A stretch of 64,000 bases of DNA from Mangifera indica (Eukaryota; Streptophyta; Magnoliopsida; Sapindales; Anacardiaceae). Within the stretch, counting starts at the first letter, position 1. Every line of letters begins with the position of its first letter. The translations under genes and the position numbers were made by a program. Shown piece after piece: positions 13,430 to 24,201 of this stretch. The stretch is taken from the NCBI RefSeq assembly GCF_011075055.1, contig NC_058137.1, positions 15,237,463 to 15,301,462 of the forward strand, in the 5' to 3' direction. Under the pieces are notes generated by a model. The model did not search any database, was not told the origin of the DNA, and saw only the letters and a program-made list of their open reading frames with translations.

Positions 13430-13619
13430 CATTGATTGATATAGATGACCTAATCTAAGAGATTATACAACGAGGTGATATACAAATAGCAAGGATTGAT
13501 ATAGATGACAATTTGGTTGATTCATTGATAAAACCTTTATTGCAACAGAAGCATGATAGACATGTAGTCTAGCTTGGCATTAGATATATATCTGATTGGC
13601 TATGGTGCAAGTATGAGAT

Positions 13620-14792
13620 TTTTAAGGTAGGTTCCTTAGAGCCAATTGAATTTGATATTTTTAGATGTATTTTTATATTAATAATTAATAAATGATTGCT
13701 TGTTATTCAATTCATATGTTTTTTATTTACATGATCATACGAATAACATGCTCTTATGATGTTAGAACTATAACAAGGGGATCAGATGACTAATCATGAG
13801 AGCCCTATGTACATATTTATTGGTCATTCTAGAAACATCTATAATCCTAACACTACAATAAGTAAGGGCATGTGTTATGATAATAGAATTATCATAGTGC
13901 TAAGTGATTCTACCAAAAGTGGTGACAGTTCTCATATGTCAAAGCTGTTATGGACAACTTGGTGCAACATGTGGGTGCACATTATAGAGATATTCATCAG
14001 ATTAACCTAATTAGAGGATATCTATATAGATGGTTGATTGATAAAAGATTTGTTATTCTTGAGCACAGGGGAAGATATCTCATATAAGAATACTAATTGA
14101 CATTTATGACATCTTGAATCTATAGCCACAATGGGATAAGGTTATAGCTTAATCTGTGTTAGCCATTGATGTGTATCAATTCATAATGAAAAATCACTTA
14201 GATAGACATGACTAGCACCATAAAATGAACAAAATAATAAATAAAGGCGTGCACAACTGGACAAAAGAATGTCTACCCATGCAATGCTTGAAACATATTG
14301 GTTGTGCATGTTTACATGCTAGCCATGCATGTATATGTTGAAAGATGTCATGCATGCTCAAAATTCTATTAAAGCTCGAACACGTGCACACATATATATA
14401 TAGCATAGTTATTGGCATATTAAGAGAGACAAGAAAAAATGAGTGTCACCCTAGTCGTCGCTCACTCATTCTTTCTCTCCTCATATTTGAACAATAAATC
14501 TAGTCAAGAGCTCTAACAACCTCTCTTCTTGGATTTTCTCTATCACATTCGAGCTCCATGTGGATACCAAGGCGTTACCTTGTGAGGGTTGGATAACATT
14601 CTTTCTTTTACCACATGAAGATTGAAAGAGCTATCAATGCTAGTATAAACTTAAAACACCCTATAAGTGTTTTTTCATGTTCATAAATGTATTTTTAAAA
14701 CGAATATCCTAATCAGGATTTTCAGGTTTGTATGTTTTTTAAAGTTTAAATTTTGCTATACTGTCAGTTATTAAAACCCTAAAAACCCAACA
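13620..14792 (+). repeat. 3' LTR of copia element 1 (family A, internally deleted)
   Basis: Follows a purine-rich tract and begins TTTTAAGG in place of TGTTAAGG. It ends AACCCAACA, equivalent to the end of the 5' LTR. At 1,173 bp it is shorter than the 1,712-bp partner because of at least two internal deletions, near 14,035 and near 14,212. An extra LTR fragment follows directly. Confidence 0.8.
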
Positions 14793-15449
14793 GTTATAAC
14801 CTAATTTAAGTTAGTCATTAATGTGCATAGTTCATACTAAGAAACCACTGAGATAGACACATTTTTATATCTCAATCTCAAGAGATATTGGTTGATAAAA
14901 GGATTGAATTGCACATAACTATGATGTTGTAAAAGCTTAAGAGATATCCTCTAACAACCTTACCCTAGAACTTGACATTACTGACTCGATAGAGAGCTTA
15001 TAGTTCACATGCATAAAGAAATTGAATCGAACTCAAAGGAGTAGATCTTTTGTTGACAATCCTGGTGTTCAAGGTCGAGAAAGAGACCATGAATGAACTA
15101 GGTTTATCCAATGGGTTGAGAGAACTTGGTTTGACCATGCCTTGACTAATTGCATAACTATCCACTTAATGTGCCAGCTGTGCACTTGGTGGGAGAGGTG
15201 CAGTCATGTAATTACATGATGGCAATTGGCATCATGTAAGAAAAAACACACTAGTTAACAAACACATATGGTGTTAGTCATGTAAGTTTTTTTATGGCCA
15301 TGTCGGTGTATGCTAGCCATGCAAGCCTTTAGCCAGCCAATTATGCAAATTGTCTGATGGATGTTGACTAGATGATCTTTCATACCAGCCATGCATATAT
15401 GTGTTAAGGGTATTGTGCATGCTCAGAATTCTTACTGTGCTCAAACATA

Positions 15450-15501
<52 letters not shown>

Positions 15502-15899
15502 TATATAAGGCATGCTTTTTTGCGTAAATAAAATAGGTAGATAGTGAGTAAAAACCTAACCACCACTCATTTTGATTCTCTTATTCCCATGAACATTGTG
15601 AGTCCAGTTAAGAGCCTTGGCAATCTCTATGCCTGGATTTCCTCTTTTGTGTTTGTGCTTCACGTGGATACCAAGGTGCCACTTTATCAGGGTTAGATAG
15701 TATACTTTCTTTTGTCATGTAAAGATTGAAGAAGCCATCAATGTAGGTATAAATCTAAAACACCCTATGAGTGTTTTTCATGTTTATGAATTTTATGTTT
15801 AAAATAGGTATCTTTACTAGGATTTTCAGGATTGTTTAGTTTTTAAAATTTTTAAATTTCATTGTGCTTTTAATTATCGACACCTCTAAAAATCCTATA
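14793..15899 (+). repeat. Additional partial LTR, family A
   Basis: Starts in mid-LTR (equivalent to about 5,755 of the 5' LTR) and runs to an end reading CCTATA, the equivalent of CCTACA. It is therefore the 3' two-thirds of another LTR copy in the same orientation, joined head-to-tail to the LTR ending at 14,792. An (AT)n tract at about 15,453-15,498 lies inside it. Confidence 0.75.
15453..15498. repeat. (AT)n microsatellite
   Basis: An uninterrupted alternating AT run of about 46 bases, flanked by GCATATA on both sides, inside the LTR fragment. Equivalent positions of other LTR A copies have only short ATATA stretches, so the expansion is local. Confidence 0.9.
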
Positions 15900-15967
15900 T
15901 AAAGAATTGTAAAGACAGTGTCTTTACCATAGGTTGCTCGATTGGTTGCTTCTACAAATTTTTTATA

Positions 15968-16261
15968 ATGAGCTTCTATTCTTCGAGAAATATATTGGAT
16001 ACAACCTTTAATGGTTCACTATTAAAAAAGACTTCTGATGAAGCCATACAATTGATTGAAGAAATGGTTTCTAATAGTTTTCGATGGTCTAATGAGATAA
16101 CTTATCATGGGAGAGCCTTAAGAGTACATGAGGTGGATAAGATTTTTATGGTAAACACTAAATTAGATGCATTGGCAAAGAGATTAAAGAGTATAAATGT
16201 AAAGGTTGTAATTACACCTACTTATGGTATGTGTAAGAAATACCACAATAGATATAAATGA
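15968..16261 (+). pseudogene. Athila-like gag fragment
   Basis: A 97-codon frame. It contains the block GSLLKKTSDEAIQLIEEM, which in Athila gag proteins precedes an N-rich region, and the VDKIFMVNTKLDALAKRL segment preceding the position of the gag zinc motif. The zinc motif is damaged (only one cysteine remains) and the frame ends in a short duplication of the phrase CCACAATAGATATA. The true gag start was not determined. It is a relic of a structural nucleocapsid protein. Confidence 0.7.
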
Positions 16262-16921
16262 AATGCCACAATAGATATAGATGACAAATGGGTGGCCAAT
16301 TTTCACAAGAATCTTAGATAAGTAAGTGAGTTATGTAAATTACAACCAAATGGGTCAAAATAATCCTTTTTCAAGCTTTTATAACCGAGGTTAGGAAATC
16401 ACCCTAATTTCACATGGTTAACTAAAGTAGATACTTCCAATCCTAATCCTAGCTCTGATTCTAACTTTAGGTAGCCACATTTAGGATTCTAGCCCTAAAA
16501 CTCTAACCCATAGCCCACAAATCACCTCTAACCTTCTCAAGAGCAAAAATCAAATTTGGAATTAATGATAGAGACCTTTATCGTAGCTCAGGAACAAAAG
16601 GTTGATGCTCAAGATAAAATCGTTCAATAGCTTACCACAAAAGTTGATTAGTTAGCTACCCATAATAGGATGTTTGAGGTATAGTTGGTTAACAAATAAG
16701 TGCTTCAAATTCAAGAGAGATATAAAAGTTTCCTAGCCAATCTCAAAATCCAAGAGAGCATTATAATACAGTTTTGACTAGGAGTGACATGCAATTAAAT
16801 GATCCTTTGAGCAAAATAGAAAAAAAAAATCAATTTGAAGGCAGTTTTGATGAGGCAAAAAATGTAGGTAGAATTTAGTTGAGAAAGAAGAGTTGAAAAA
16901 TAGGGTGAAGAACGTTCTCGA

Positions 16922-17143
16922 GTGTCACCCGAAAAGCAAATGCCATCCAAGAGCTCTATCATGCCTTTGTTTTCCTCTCAAAGATTTCAAAAGGCAAAGT
17001 TGGATAAACAATTTGAAAAGTTTTTGGATGTGTTTAAAAAAATTCATTTGAATTTTCCTTTTATGGAGGCGATTACTAAAATGTCAATGTATGCCAAATT
17101 TCTTAAAGGCATCCTCTCCAACAAAAAAAAAAAAAGAATTTGA
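16922..17143 (+). pseudogene. Athila-like gag-protease linker fragment
   Basis: A 73-codon frame. The segment FLDVFKKIHLNFPFMEAI and the following MYAKFLKGILSNKKK match the conserved stretch upstream of the Athila/Tat protease. An adenine run at about 17,121-17,133 closes the frame and is a plausible slippage or decay site. Protease sequence continues out of frame to about 17,600, including a block resembling LILGKPF. Confidence 0.75.
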
Positions 17144-17608
17144 CATGTTAGCTTTATTAAAGGAGTGTAGCGTTATATTGCAAAATAAACTACCACCTTA
17201 ACTTAAAGATATAAGGAGTTTTTCTACTCCTTGCATTATTAGTAAAGAATCATTTAATAAAGCATATGATCTTGGTAGTATAAGTTTAATGTTTTTGTCT
17301 ATTTGCAGGCGGCTTAAGCTTAGAGACTTGAAACTCACATTAGTCATCTTGTAATTAGTCAATCAATCTATAAAGTATCTTACGGGGACTATGGAGAACA
17401 TTTTAATAAAAGTTGAAATTTTTCATATCCCAGTAGACTTTGTTATGTTGAAAATGGAAGAGGACATTAAAGTTCATCTTATTTTAGGAAAGCCATTTTA
17501 GCGACGGTTGGTACTATAATTGATGTCAGAAATGGAAAACTGATTTTTAAAATTGGTGATGAAAAAGTAAAATTTAATGTTTTTCAAATGTCAAAGTAGC
17601 CTAACATT

Positions 17609-17974
17609 ATGAATTCATGTTACAAGGTTGTTGTAAAAGATAAATGTACGAAGGAGGAATTGAACAAGAAATATTTGGAGGACCAACTTGAATCGTGGAT
17701 TGTACATAATGCTGCAATAAAGAATATGAAGTATCTTCTCCAACTAGATGAATGGGACGAATTCAAACTAAATGCTTATGAAAATACTAAGGTCTACAAG
17801 GAAATAACTAAAAGATGTCATGATAAACATGTCTTAAAGAAAGAATTTTATGAAGGTGACATGGTACTACTTTTGAATAAGCTCAAGTCAAGATGGTTAG
17901 GACCTTTCAAAGTGATAAAAGCATTCCCGAATGAAGCTGTCGAGGTGAGTAGTGACAAGTCAAGATCTTTCTAA
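17609..17974 (+). pseudogene. Integrase C-terminal fragment, Athila-like
   Basis: A 121-codon frame. The segment LDEWDEFKLNAYENTKVYKE, the basic KEFYEGD block and KLKSRWLGPFKVIKAFPNEA are the standard C-terminal end of Athila/Tat integrase. It begins immediately after protease sequence, so most of pol has been deleted. Downstream, the frame of the 'GQRLK.YL.GE' tail continues to about 18,060 after a stop. It is a relic and cannot encode an active integrase. Confidence 0.85.
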
Positions 17975-18302
17975 TTAACTGGGCAGAGATTGAAACTTTA
18001 TCTTAATGGTGAACATGTTAATATCGATGTCTTTTGCCTACTATATGATCGCCCACCTTGACTTTTATAAATAAGGGGTCAAACTAAAGACCTTAAATTA
18101 GCACTTTGGGAAACATCTTAGATATTTTTCTTTACTTTTCTTATTCTCTTTTTCACTTGTTTTATAATAAATTCTTCCTACACTTGACTTTTTATTGTCT
18201 TTTTTATTGATTTTCTTTTAGGAAAAGAGTCTTGAACATTTGAGTAAGCATGTTGGAGGAGCAAACATTTTTGGAACTTAAAAAAATGGGGGGTAGAAAT
18301 TA

Positions 18303-19245
18303 TTGTAAAACTGAATTATCAAATTATTCCTTACAGACATTATATAAGTTGGGTAATAATATCACATAGTTTGTATACTGAATGCCTTCATTAAATATCA
18401 TGAGATAATATTAGTGCAGGTAATGATAATGGTCAGGCCATTAGGGCATTAATGTGGACTAACAATTAGTGAACCGTTTTTCAAACATGATCAATAATGA
18501 TAAGTCACATGGTCATTATATTATAGTCAATAACTTATTGTATGATTGCACTAGTATATGAAATAATCCTTTGACCTGAGAAATCATTGTAAGATCTTAT
18601 ATAGATGCATATGGTTCGTATGGTGTATAAGTACAAGGCTAATCATATTTTGTATGAAAGGACATATATGTCATATGTTATTTGTATGCGAAGATGAATG
18701 ATGATCAAGATGAGATTCATTGACTTAGAAATATTGGATTCAAAGTATCTGTTAGCTTAATCCAATTTTGAGTTCCTAAATGAATGTCGATAAATATTAA
18801 AAACCACAATCTCTGGACAAAGTATAATGTGAGTCATATAAAGGTTGTTCATGGTGAAATGTTTTGAATATATTGATCGATGATTTGTAAAGAATCGAAA
18901 TTAGGGTTATAATGAACTATGAACTTGAAATCAATCAAGATTGGACAACAGAAGGATCTTACCTACATGGAACATACAATTGGAAAATTAAGTTTGATAG
19001 AGTGTTTCTTCATTGTAGTTTAGAGGCTATGACACATCGCTAGATGTTACCATAGTCGTTGAGTTTCCAAACATGTTTTTTAGATCATCCAAAAAAAGTC
19101 TCACGACTATACTATGGTGAACCTAAATGGTCACACTAATAAACAAAGAATTTTAGAGAGTGAGGATTAATTATCTGAGGTTAGCTAGCACCTTCCTAAG
19201 GATAATAAAGATTACATCATATAAATTGACAAGTGTAAATCTCTT
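18303..19245 (+). repeat. Partial LTR, family C
   Basis: A non-coding block matching 27,957-28,860 in order and orientation; shared landmarks are TAATATCACATAG, the ATCATGAGAT(A/G)ATATTAGTG phrase and the final GCTAGCACCTTCC. It starts about 170 bp into the family-C unit and is cut at 19,245 by a TRIM. It directly abuts the Athila-like remnant; whether it was ever that element's 3' LTR is not resolved. Confidence 0.65.
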
Positions 19246-19494
19246 TGTAACACCCCAAGTCCAATAACCTGGCCCACTGTTAAGATATTGTCCACTTTGG
19301 ACACATAGTCCATCATGGGTTTGCTTCTGGGCTTTGCAACCCAAAACGCGTCTTAACAGATTAAGGAGCTCACAGGCTATTTAACCAATCCAATTCTCCC
19401 ACCACTAACCAATGTGGGATCCATAGCAGAGCACACACAGACCCAGCATCTCTCCCGTGCTTTGTCGATGTGGGATTCGCCTAAGGGTATCACA
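19246..19494 (-). repeat. TRIM LTR (3' LTR in element orientation)
   Basis: 249 bp. On the plus strand it reads TGTAACACCCC to GGGTATCACA; the element-sense ends are TGTGATACCC...GGGTGTTACA. It abuts the purine tract. Confidence 0.95.
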
Positions 19495-19568
19495 TACACC
19501 CCCCCTTACGGGACTCAGCGTCCTTGCTGAGGTTTGTCCTACCATCGTTCAAGAGGACACGTGGAGTT

Positions 19569-19580
19569 GCTCTGATACCA
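19569..19580 (-). promoter_or_regulatory. TRIM primer-binding site
   Basis: Plus strand GCTCTGATACCA is the exact inverse of TGGTATCAGAGC, complementary to initiator tRNA-Met. It lies two bases inside the LTR at 19,583 and sets the element's strand as minus. Confidence 0.93.
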
Positions 19581-19582
19581 TT

Positions 19583-19831
19583 TGTAACACCCCAAGTCTA
19601 ATAACCTGGCCCACTGTTAAGATATTGTCCACTTTGGACACACAGTCCATCATGGGTTTGCTTCTGGGCTTTGCAACCCAAAACGCGTCTTAACAGATTA
19701 AGGAGCTCACAGGCTATTTAACCAATCCAATTCTCCCACCACTAACCAATGTGGGATCCATAGCAGAGCACACACAGACCCAACATCTCTCCCGTGCTTT
19801 GTCGATGTGGGATTCACCTAAGGGTATCACA
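19583..19831 (-). repeat. TRIM LTR (5' LTR in element orientation)
   Basis: 249 bp, same length as its partner and four transitions different. It is followed at 19,832 by the second CTCTT target copy. Confidence 0.95.
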
Positions 19832-19836
19832 CTCTT

Positions 19837-22709
19837 CGCTTTCATCCTTCGTAAAAAATTAAGCTTAGAGTAGTTAAAAATTGAACTTTCTTGATACAAG
19901 CTTGTATAGTGTTGATTCTTGCACCTTTATCTCATGTATGTTGTTTTTCATCATTTTTCTTAACTGTACTCATTCAACTTTCATGTGCTCATTGTGAAAT
20001 AACTTTTCTATCCTTCTAAGGCATGAACATGTGTAACCTTTGTGGTACACAATTGTCCATATTGTAAAGTCATTATAACTCAACTGAAATCATATATAAA
20101 TACATTGAAAAAACCAAAATGCCCTTGGGCTTATCTATGAGTGTTATATATATGATAATTTTAAAAAATAGAAGGGATAAAATGGTAATTTCACTTCTTA
20201 ATATTGTTGTTTCATTAATAGAGTTTAATTTTGGTTGGGAAAGTGTTATTTATGCTAACTAAAGGTGGAAATGTGTTGTAAGACCAAACCTTGGGTGGAA
20301 AATGTAAATTACTCTAAAATATACTCAAACCATATTGATAAGAAGACGAGGGGAAGAAATTAAGTTTAGTCAAACCATACCAAAAGCTTCCTATTATAAC
20401 ATAAGTGTTATAAATTAGACATTAATTAATAGTTTGAATGACTATTTCCCACTTGAGAACTTTGATGAAACATCAATTATTTAGTTTTAAGTTTGAAAAA
20501 TTCATTTTTCTACCCATTCATTAAAGTTAGGTGACAATTGTTAACATTTAAAGGATATTTTTATTACTTTGTATTATATATAATAAAGTTAATATCATTC
20601 AAAGGTTGAACCAAAATTAAGCTAGCTCGGGCTCAAAAGTTGGCTCCATTTGATTTGAATTTGTTTAGATTAAGATTGAGCCGAGAAAGTTAGCTCATTT
20701 ATGAAATTGTGCTCTCAACTTGTTCCCACTTGTAAGCAAAAAGATGGCTTGAATCGATTTAAGCTTAGCTTATAGTTTGATTTAAGTCATATCAAACAAT
20801 TATCAAAACAATATTGTTTTATCAATAAATCATAAAATCGAGCCACAAATCTAAGTCACAAGTACGAGCCATCAACTCCAGCCAAGCTTTGAAATTCAAA
20901 CTTCAAACTTAGGGACTAAGTTAAATTGAAGCTATACTTAACTTTGGCTTGACAAACTCGAGCTGATCTTAAGCCATCTTATTTTTCATTTGAGTTAAAC
21001 TCAAATTAAGGGGTGTTTAGGCTCTAATCGATTTGTATCTAAGCTTACTAAAAGACATTTGGTTTGTGGTAATTATTGATTACCCTAGTAAACCATCTTT
21101 TGTTACCAACACTACTTTGTTTGGTTATAATGCATTGAAAGATTTTAGTAATATTCTATTACCAAGCTGACATTATAAGCAATATAAAAGTTATATGATT
21201 ATCAACTCTGTAAGGTTTTCTCCTGAATTATAAAGCAAAATTTGTAATGGAATAAAACACAAAACAAGAGAAGCCCAATTCTAAGGTTAAAGGTTAATTA
21301 TCTATGTAAAGTGACTTGGTTGGAAACCTCCATACATGTTTTTGAAGGCTCTTTCTCATCAAATTCACTTTGAATCGAACCTGAATTGAAAACGCTTCCT
21401 TTGTAAACTCTACAAGGACTTACTTGTCCATATAAGCACTTCACAATAACAAGGGGATACATAGGTGCCAACTCGTGATAGTAGCATAAGCATACTGTCA
21501 AATTGATAAAGAAATTTTTGTCAAGAGAGAGATAAAGAGACCATAAAGGGATAGAAAGTTGTTCTTATTTCTAATTCACTTTTATGTCTAGGGTTATGAA
21601 AATAATATGAATTTATAAAACAACCCAAATGATCCCTTTATATACTCTACCCAACGTTTTATTAGTATTTGTATAATTGGCCCAAACCCTTTAATTATGT
21701 TAATTGGGCTTGATAATATTAATTGGTCTTAATTATGTTTTAAATATTTATTTCTAAATATTCTTAAACATAATTTCAATGATCAAATTCACTAACCTAA
21801 AGTGATTTACTCTTAATGCTTAACACCCCAATAATTCTAGTAGCAAATAACCTCTTATGTGTGTAACCTATAGGTTTCCTAATATACTTTGTAGCACCCC
21901 TTTCTAGAAGAATTGCCCTCTAGAGGAAAATGTCATATACTTTGATTATATGAACATGCATTCACTTGATAATTAAAAACATTTGTAACATGCATCATCA
22001 ATTTACAATAATTACAAAATACCTTTATCAAACATTATTGTGGAAATATGTCAAAAGATGTCCAACCATATGAATATATATATCATCTAAAGGTAACCAT
22101 AATGTGTAGTGAAATACATAGTCACAAAAATCATAAACCTTAAATACTTAATAATTGTCATAAATATAACTTCTGAAGTGACATGATTGCCCTCATACTG
22201 CTATAAGTCTGCTGACCGTCGCTCTCTCTGCAACCATCACAATCACCTGTACTTACACACATAAAAAGTAAGGGACTGAGTGATAAGTCACTCAAAAAGT
22301 AGGAGACTTTACTATTATCTTTTACATAATCTCCAAAATATCCTTGTCTCGACCCATCATAACTTTGTCATTCAGAGTTTGTCACTAACCTCCTATTAAG
22401 ATGTTATCAGGTCTTATATCTCATAACTATAACTCATATTTGTACTTAGGGACCTCTAGGCTAGATAACATATTCCTCAAGATAGTTTTATCCCACTCGA
22501 TCATTAAGAAATCACTTTGGATTCTAAACTGATATGACCATATCATCTCTCAAAGAAAGTATTCTCATATCTGTAAATTGTAATTATATACTAGGTTGAT
22601 TGGACTAGATCGATACAAAGATTTAACACTTTGACCAAGTGAACATTCATTATGAAGTCCACTCACTTACACCATTATTGGATTATTGAACTATAATTGT
22701 ATATAATCA
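19837..22709. other. Unassigned repeat-like DNA
   Basis: No gene was found in 2.9 kb. Weak signs: 20,140-20,330 has the 'AAAATGGTAATTTCAC ... GGGTGGAAAATG' wording of the long-inverted-repeat elements found at 39,348 and 58,496 and may be one arm of another. 20,600-20,990 is rich in degenerate GAGC(C/T)-type words common in plant dispersed repeats. 21,890 begins TGTAGCACCCC, like the end of a gypsy LTR, and the phrase ACTGAGTGATAAGTCACTC near 22,275 also suggests LTR material. None could be bounded. R copy 2 cuts it at its right edge. Confidence 0.35.
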
Positions 22710-24201
22710 TGATCGATAAGTGTGTATTTTCATATATGTATTTCCCTTGCATTTGATCTTTTGAGAGTATTTTATGCTCTATTGTGTTAGTTTATGTTTA
22801 TTTTTATGGTTAAGACATAGTTGGATAGGTTAGAATGAATTGGGCATTTAATGAGAAATTTTTAACATTTTAGTGATTTCAACCTTCTGTGTTTCTTGCA
22901 AGTGTTTAACAAACTTAGAGTTACAGAATAAGAGATCTTTAGAGTTTTTGTAGAGAACATCTTGTTCTTTTTGGAATGTTATTATAGTCAAATTTTAAGT
23001 TCGTTTGGGTTACCAAACGTTGCTTCAAAAGTAGATCTAGAAATCCTAATTAGAGTAGGATTTCTATATGAACACTGAATCTCTAAAAGGTCGTATTTGA
23101 GGCTTTCAATATCCAATTGAGGTGATTCAAAAGCCCAAATTCATCTACACATCCTAAGCACAATTCTTATAAAGGGGTCAAAGACTAGAAAGATCATTTT
23201 TCTATCCGAAACTGGACTGGATATTATTGCTAGAAACTAGGAGCCCTAATCCCTAGTTGAATTGGATTAGTTTTCGCATGGCCTACATGAAGACTTGGTT
23301 CAACTTCAAGAAGGAGTTAATTATAGGTCTGAAAGACTGGAAATACATATGCCTTAGTTGGAAATTTACTTGCCCTAAATATTTAGGATTTGGGTATAAA
23401 TATAACTCTTAGGCTGCTAGGTTTGAAGAAAGAAAAAAGAGGCAAAACATAATTTTTATTTCTCTTTTGTGCTCTTCATTCCATCATGTCTAGCTAAGTT
23501 CTTTAGTTTTCATTCTAGTTGTCAAAATTGTGAGACTTTGTTCGTAATCTTATTTATTTTTTTATTCAAATATCTATGTTTCTTTGTTTTACATGTTAAT
23601 GATTGTGTGATTTATTTAATTAAAAGGCCTATTAATTGATTGAATTATGTGGTCTATAGCTAAATTGAATCCATAATCTATAATAGTTATGAAGTTTAGT
23701 TGGAGTAGCAATTAAGCAAGAACAATTATGATCCACGTTTTTTTGCTTGTTTAAAAGAAACACAGAATGAATTTAATAATTTGAAGCTTGTTAAATTTTT
23801 ATTCATCTTTAACTCCTTCATAGTTTGTAATGTTATCAGTGAATTCATAAGGATTGTTTAATACCAACCGGTTTATTGATCAGAATTAATTTTTGTACTA
23901 GGCTTAGATTAATGAAATTACGGAAGGTATAGATTATCTAGCTTTGGTAATTTAGGGTTAAATATTTGAATAGAGAATAAAATTTATATATTAGAGGCCA
24001 GTGATCAGTTTGTAGCTGTGGTAATTTTCTTTAAATCAAGATTATCTTTGATTGAATTTTTATTACTCTATCAACCTTCTTCCTTTTTTGTTAGTTACTT
24101 GTGAATTTGATTAATTAGTCTCTATGGATTAACCTTTACTTGTTATTACTATTAATTGTAAGTAAAGAAATTTAAATTTTGGTTGTGCTTAATGCGTATC
24201 A
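22710..24201 (+). repeat. Non-coding repeat, family R copy 2 (probable solo LTR)
   Basis: A 1,492-bp block from TGATCGATAAG to GCGTATCA, inverted relative to copy 1 at 11,903-13,429 and homologous over its full length. No coding capacity. A TG...CA-like pair of ends and short terminal inversion (TGAT/ATCA) fit a solo LTR. Flanking bases (AATCA and ATGAT) do not give a clean duplication. Near its right end is the motif TAGTCTCTATGGATTAACC, shared as CCACAGAGATTG-like text with copy 0. Confidence 0.7.

Larger units (their letters stand above)
8225..13600 (+). pseudogene. Degenerate gag-pol of copia element 1
   Basis: Gag lies at about 8,225-9,060 and ends in a zinc knuckle at about 8,968-9,015 reading CFYYGK then H and C, so the second cysteine of CX2CX4HX4C is replaced by tyrosine. 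The GAG-pre-integrase/HHCC region is about 9,280-9,640, integrase core and C-terminus about 9,650-10,400, reverse transcriptase about 10,580-11,400 and RNase H about 11,480-11,900. RNase H continues beyond the inserted repeat at about 13,435-13,600. Each domain is recognisable only by stitching frames. In-frame stops interrupt every domain, so no functional polyprotein can be made. Confidence 0.8.
5058..14792 (+). mobile_element. Ty1-copia element 1 (Angela/BARE-like), decayed, with nested insertion
   Basis: Order read from the sequence: 5' LTR (5,058-6,769), tRNA primer site, long non-coding leader, gag with zinc knuckle, protease remnant, integrase, reverse transcriptase, RNase H, a purine-rich tract (about 13,610-13,619) and a 3' LTR starting at 13,620. 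The gene order integrase before reverse transcriptase defines Ty1-copia. Long LTRs, a leader of about 1.4 kb and RT/RNase H blocks resembling BARE-1 suggest the Angela lineage of the Tork clade (inference). A 1.5-kb R repeat (11,903-13,429) splits the RNase H region. Stops and frameshifts throughout make it inactive. The base pairs flanking the two LTR ends do not match, so the 3' end was probably rearranged. Confidence 0.85.
15900..18302 (+). mobile_element. Athila-like Ty3-gypsy remnant, internally deleted
   Basis: Order: gag N-terminal part (15,968-16,261), gag C-terminal region with the 'ASIRNLE/VGQLA'-like coiled segment (about 16,560-16,700), gag-protease linker with the 'PF.EA..KM..YAKF.K' block (16,922-17,143), protease (about 17,370-17,600), then at once the C-terminal end of integrase (17,609-17,974). 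Reverse transcriptase, RNase H and the integrase core are absent. Downstream are the post-integrase phrase AATAAGGGGTC and a purine tract (ATGGGGGGTAGAAA, about 18,286-18,299) as in Athila/Tat elements. Clade assignment rests on these blocks. The LTR beginning at 18,303 is not clearly its own. Confidence 0.75.
19241..19836 (-). mobile_element. TRIM retrotransposon with target duplication
   Basis: The element is 19,246-19,831 (586 bp), flanked by perfect 5-bp duplications CTCTT (19,241-19,245 and 19,832-19,836). Two 249-bp LTRs differ at only four positions, all transitions (about 98.4% identity). On the minus strand the order is LTR, two bases, perfect primer site TGGTATCAGAGC, a roughly 60-bp unique stretch, a purine tract (AAGGGGGGGTGTA, inverted at about 19,495-19,508) and LTR. 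It has no coding capacity, so mobility would depend on enzymes of other elements. It is by far the least decayed retroelement here. The LTR carries the CCCACATCG phrase seen in several plant TRIMs. Open frames over it are fortuitous. Confidence 0.95.

Noticed and set aside
19457..19899. Open frames of 61-78 codons over the TRIM
   Set aside because: They run across LTR and internal TRIM sequence that is non-coding by structure, and no domain is recognisable.
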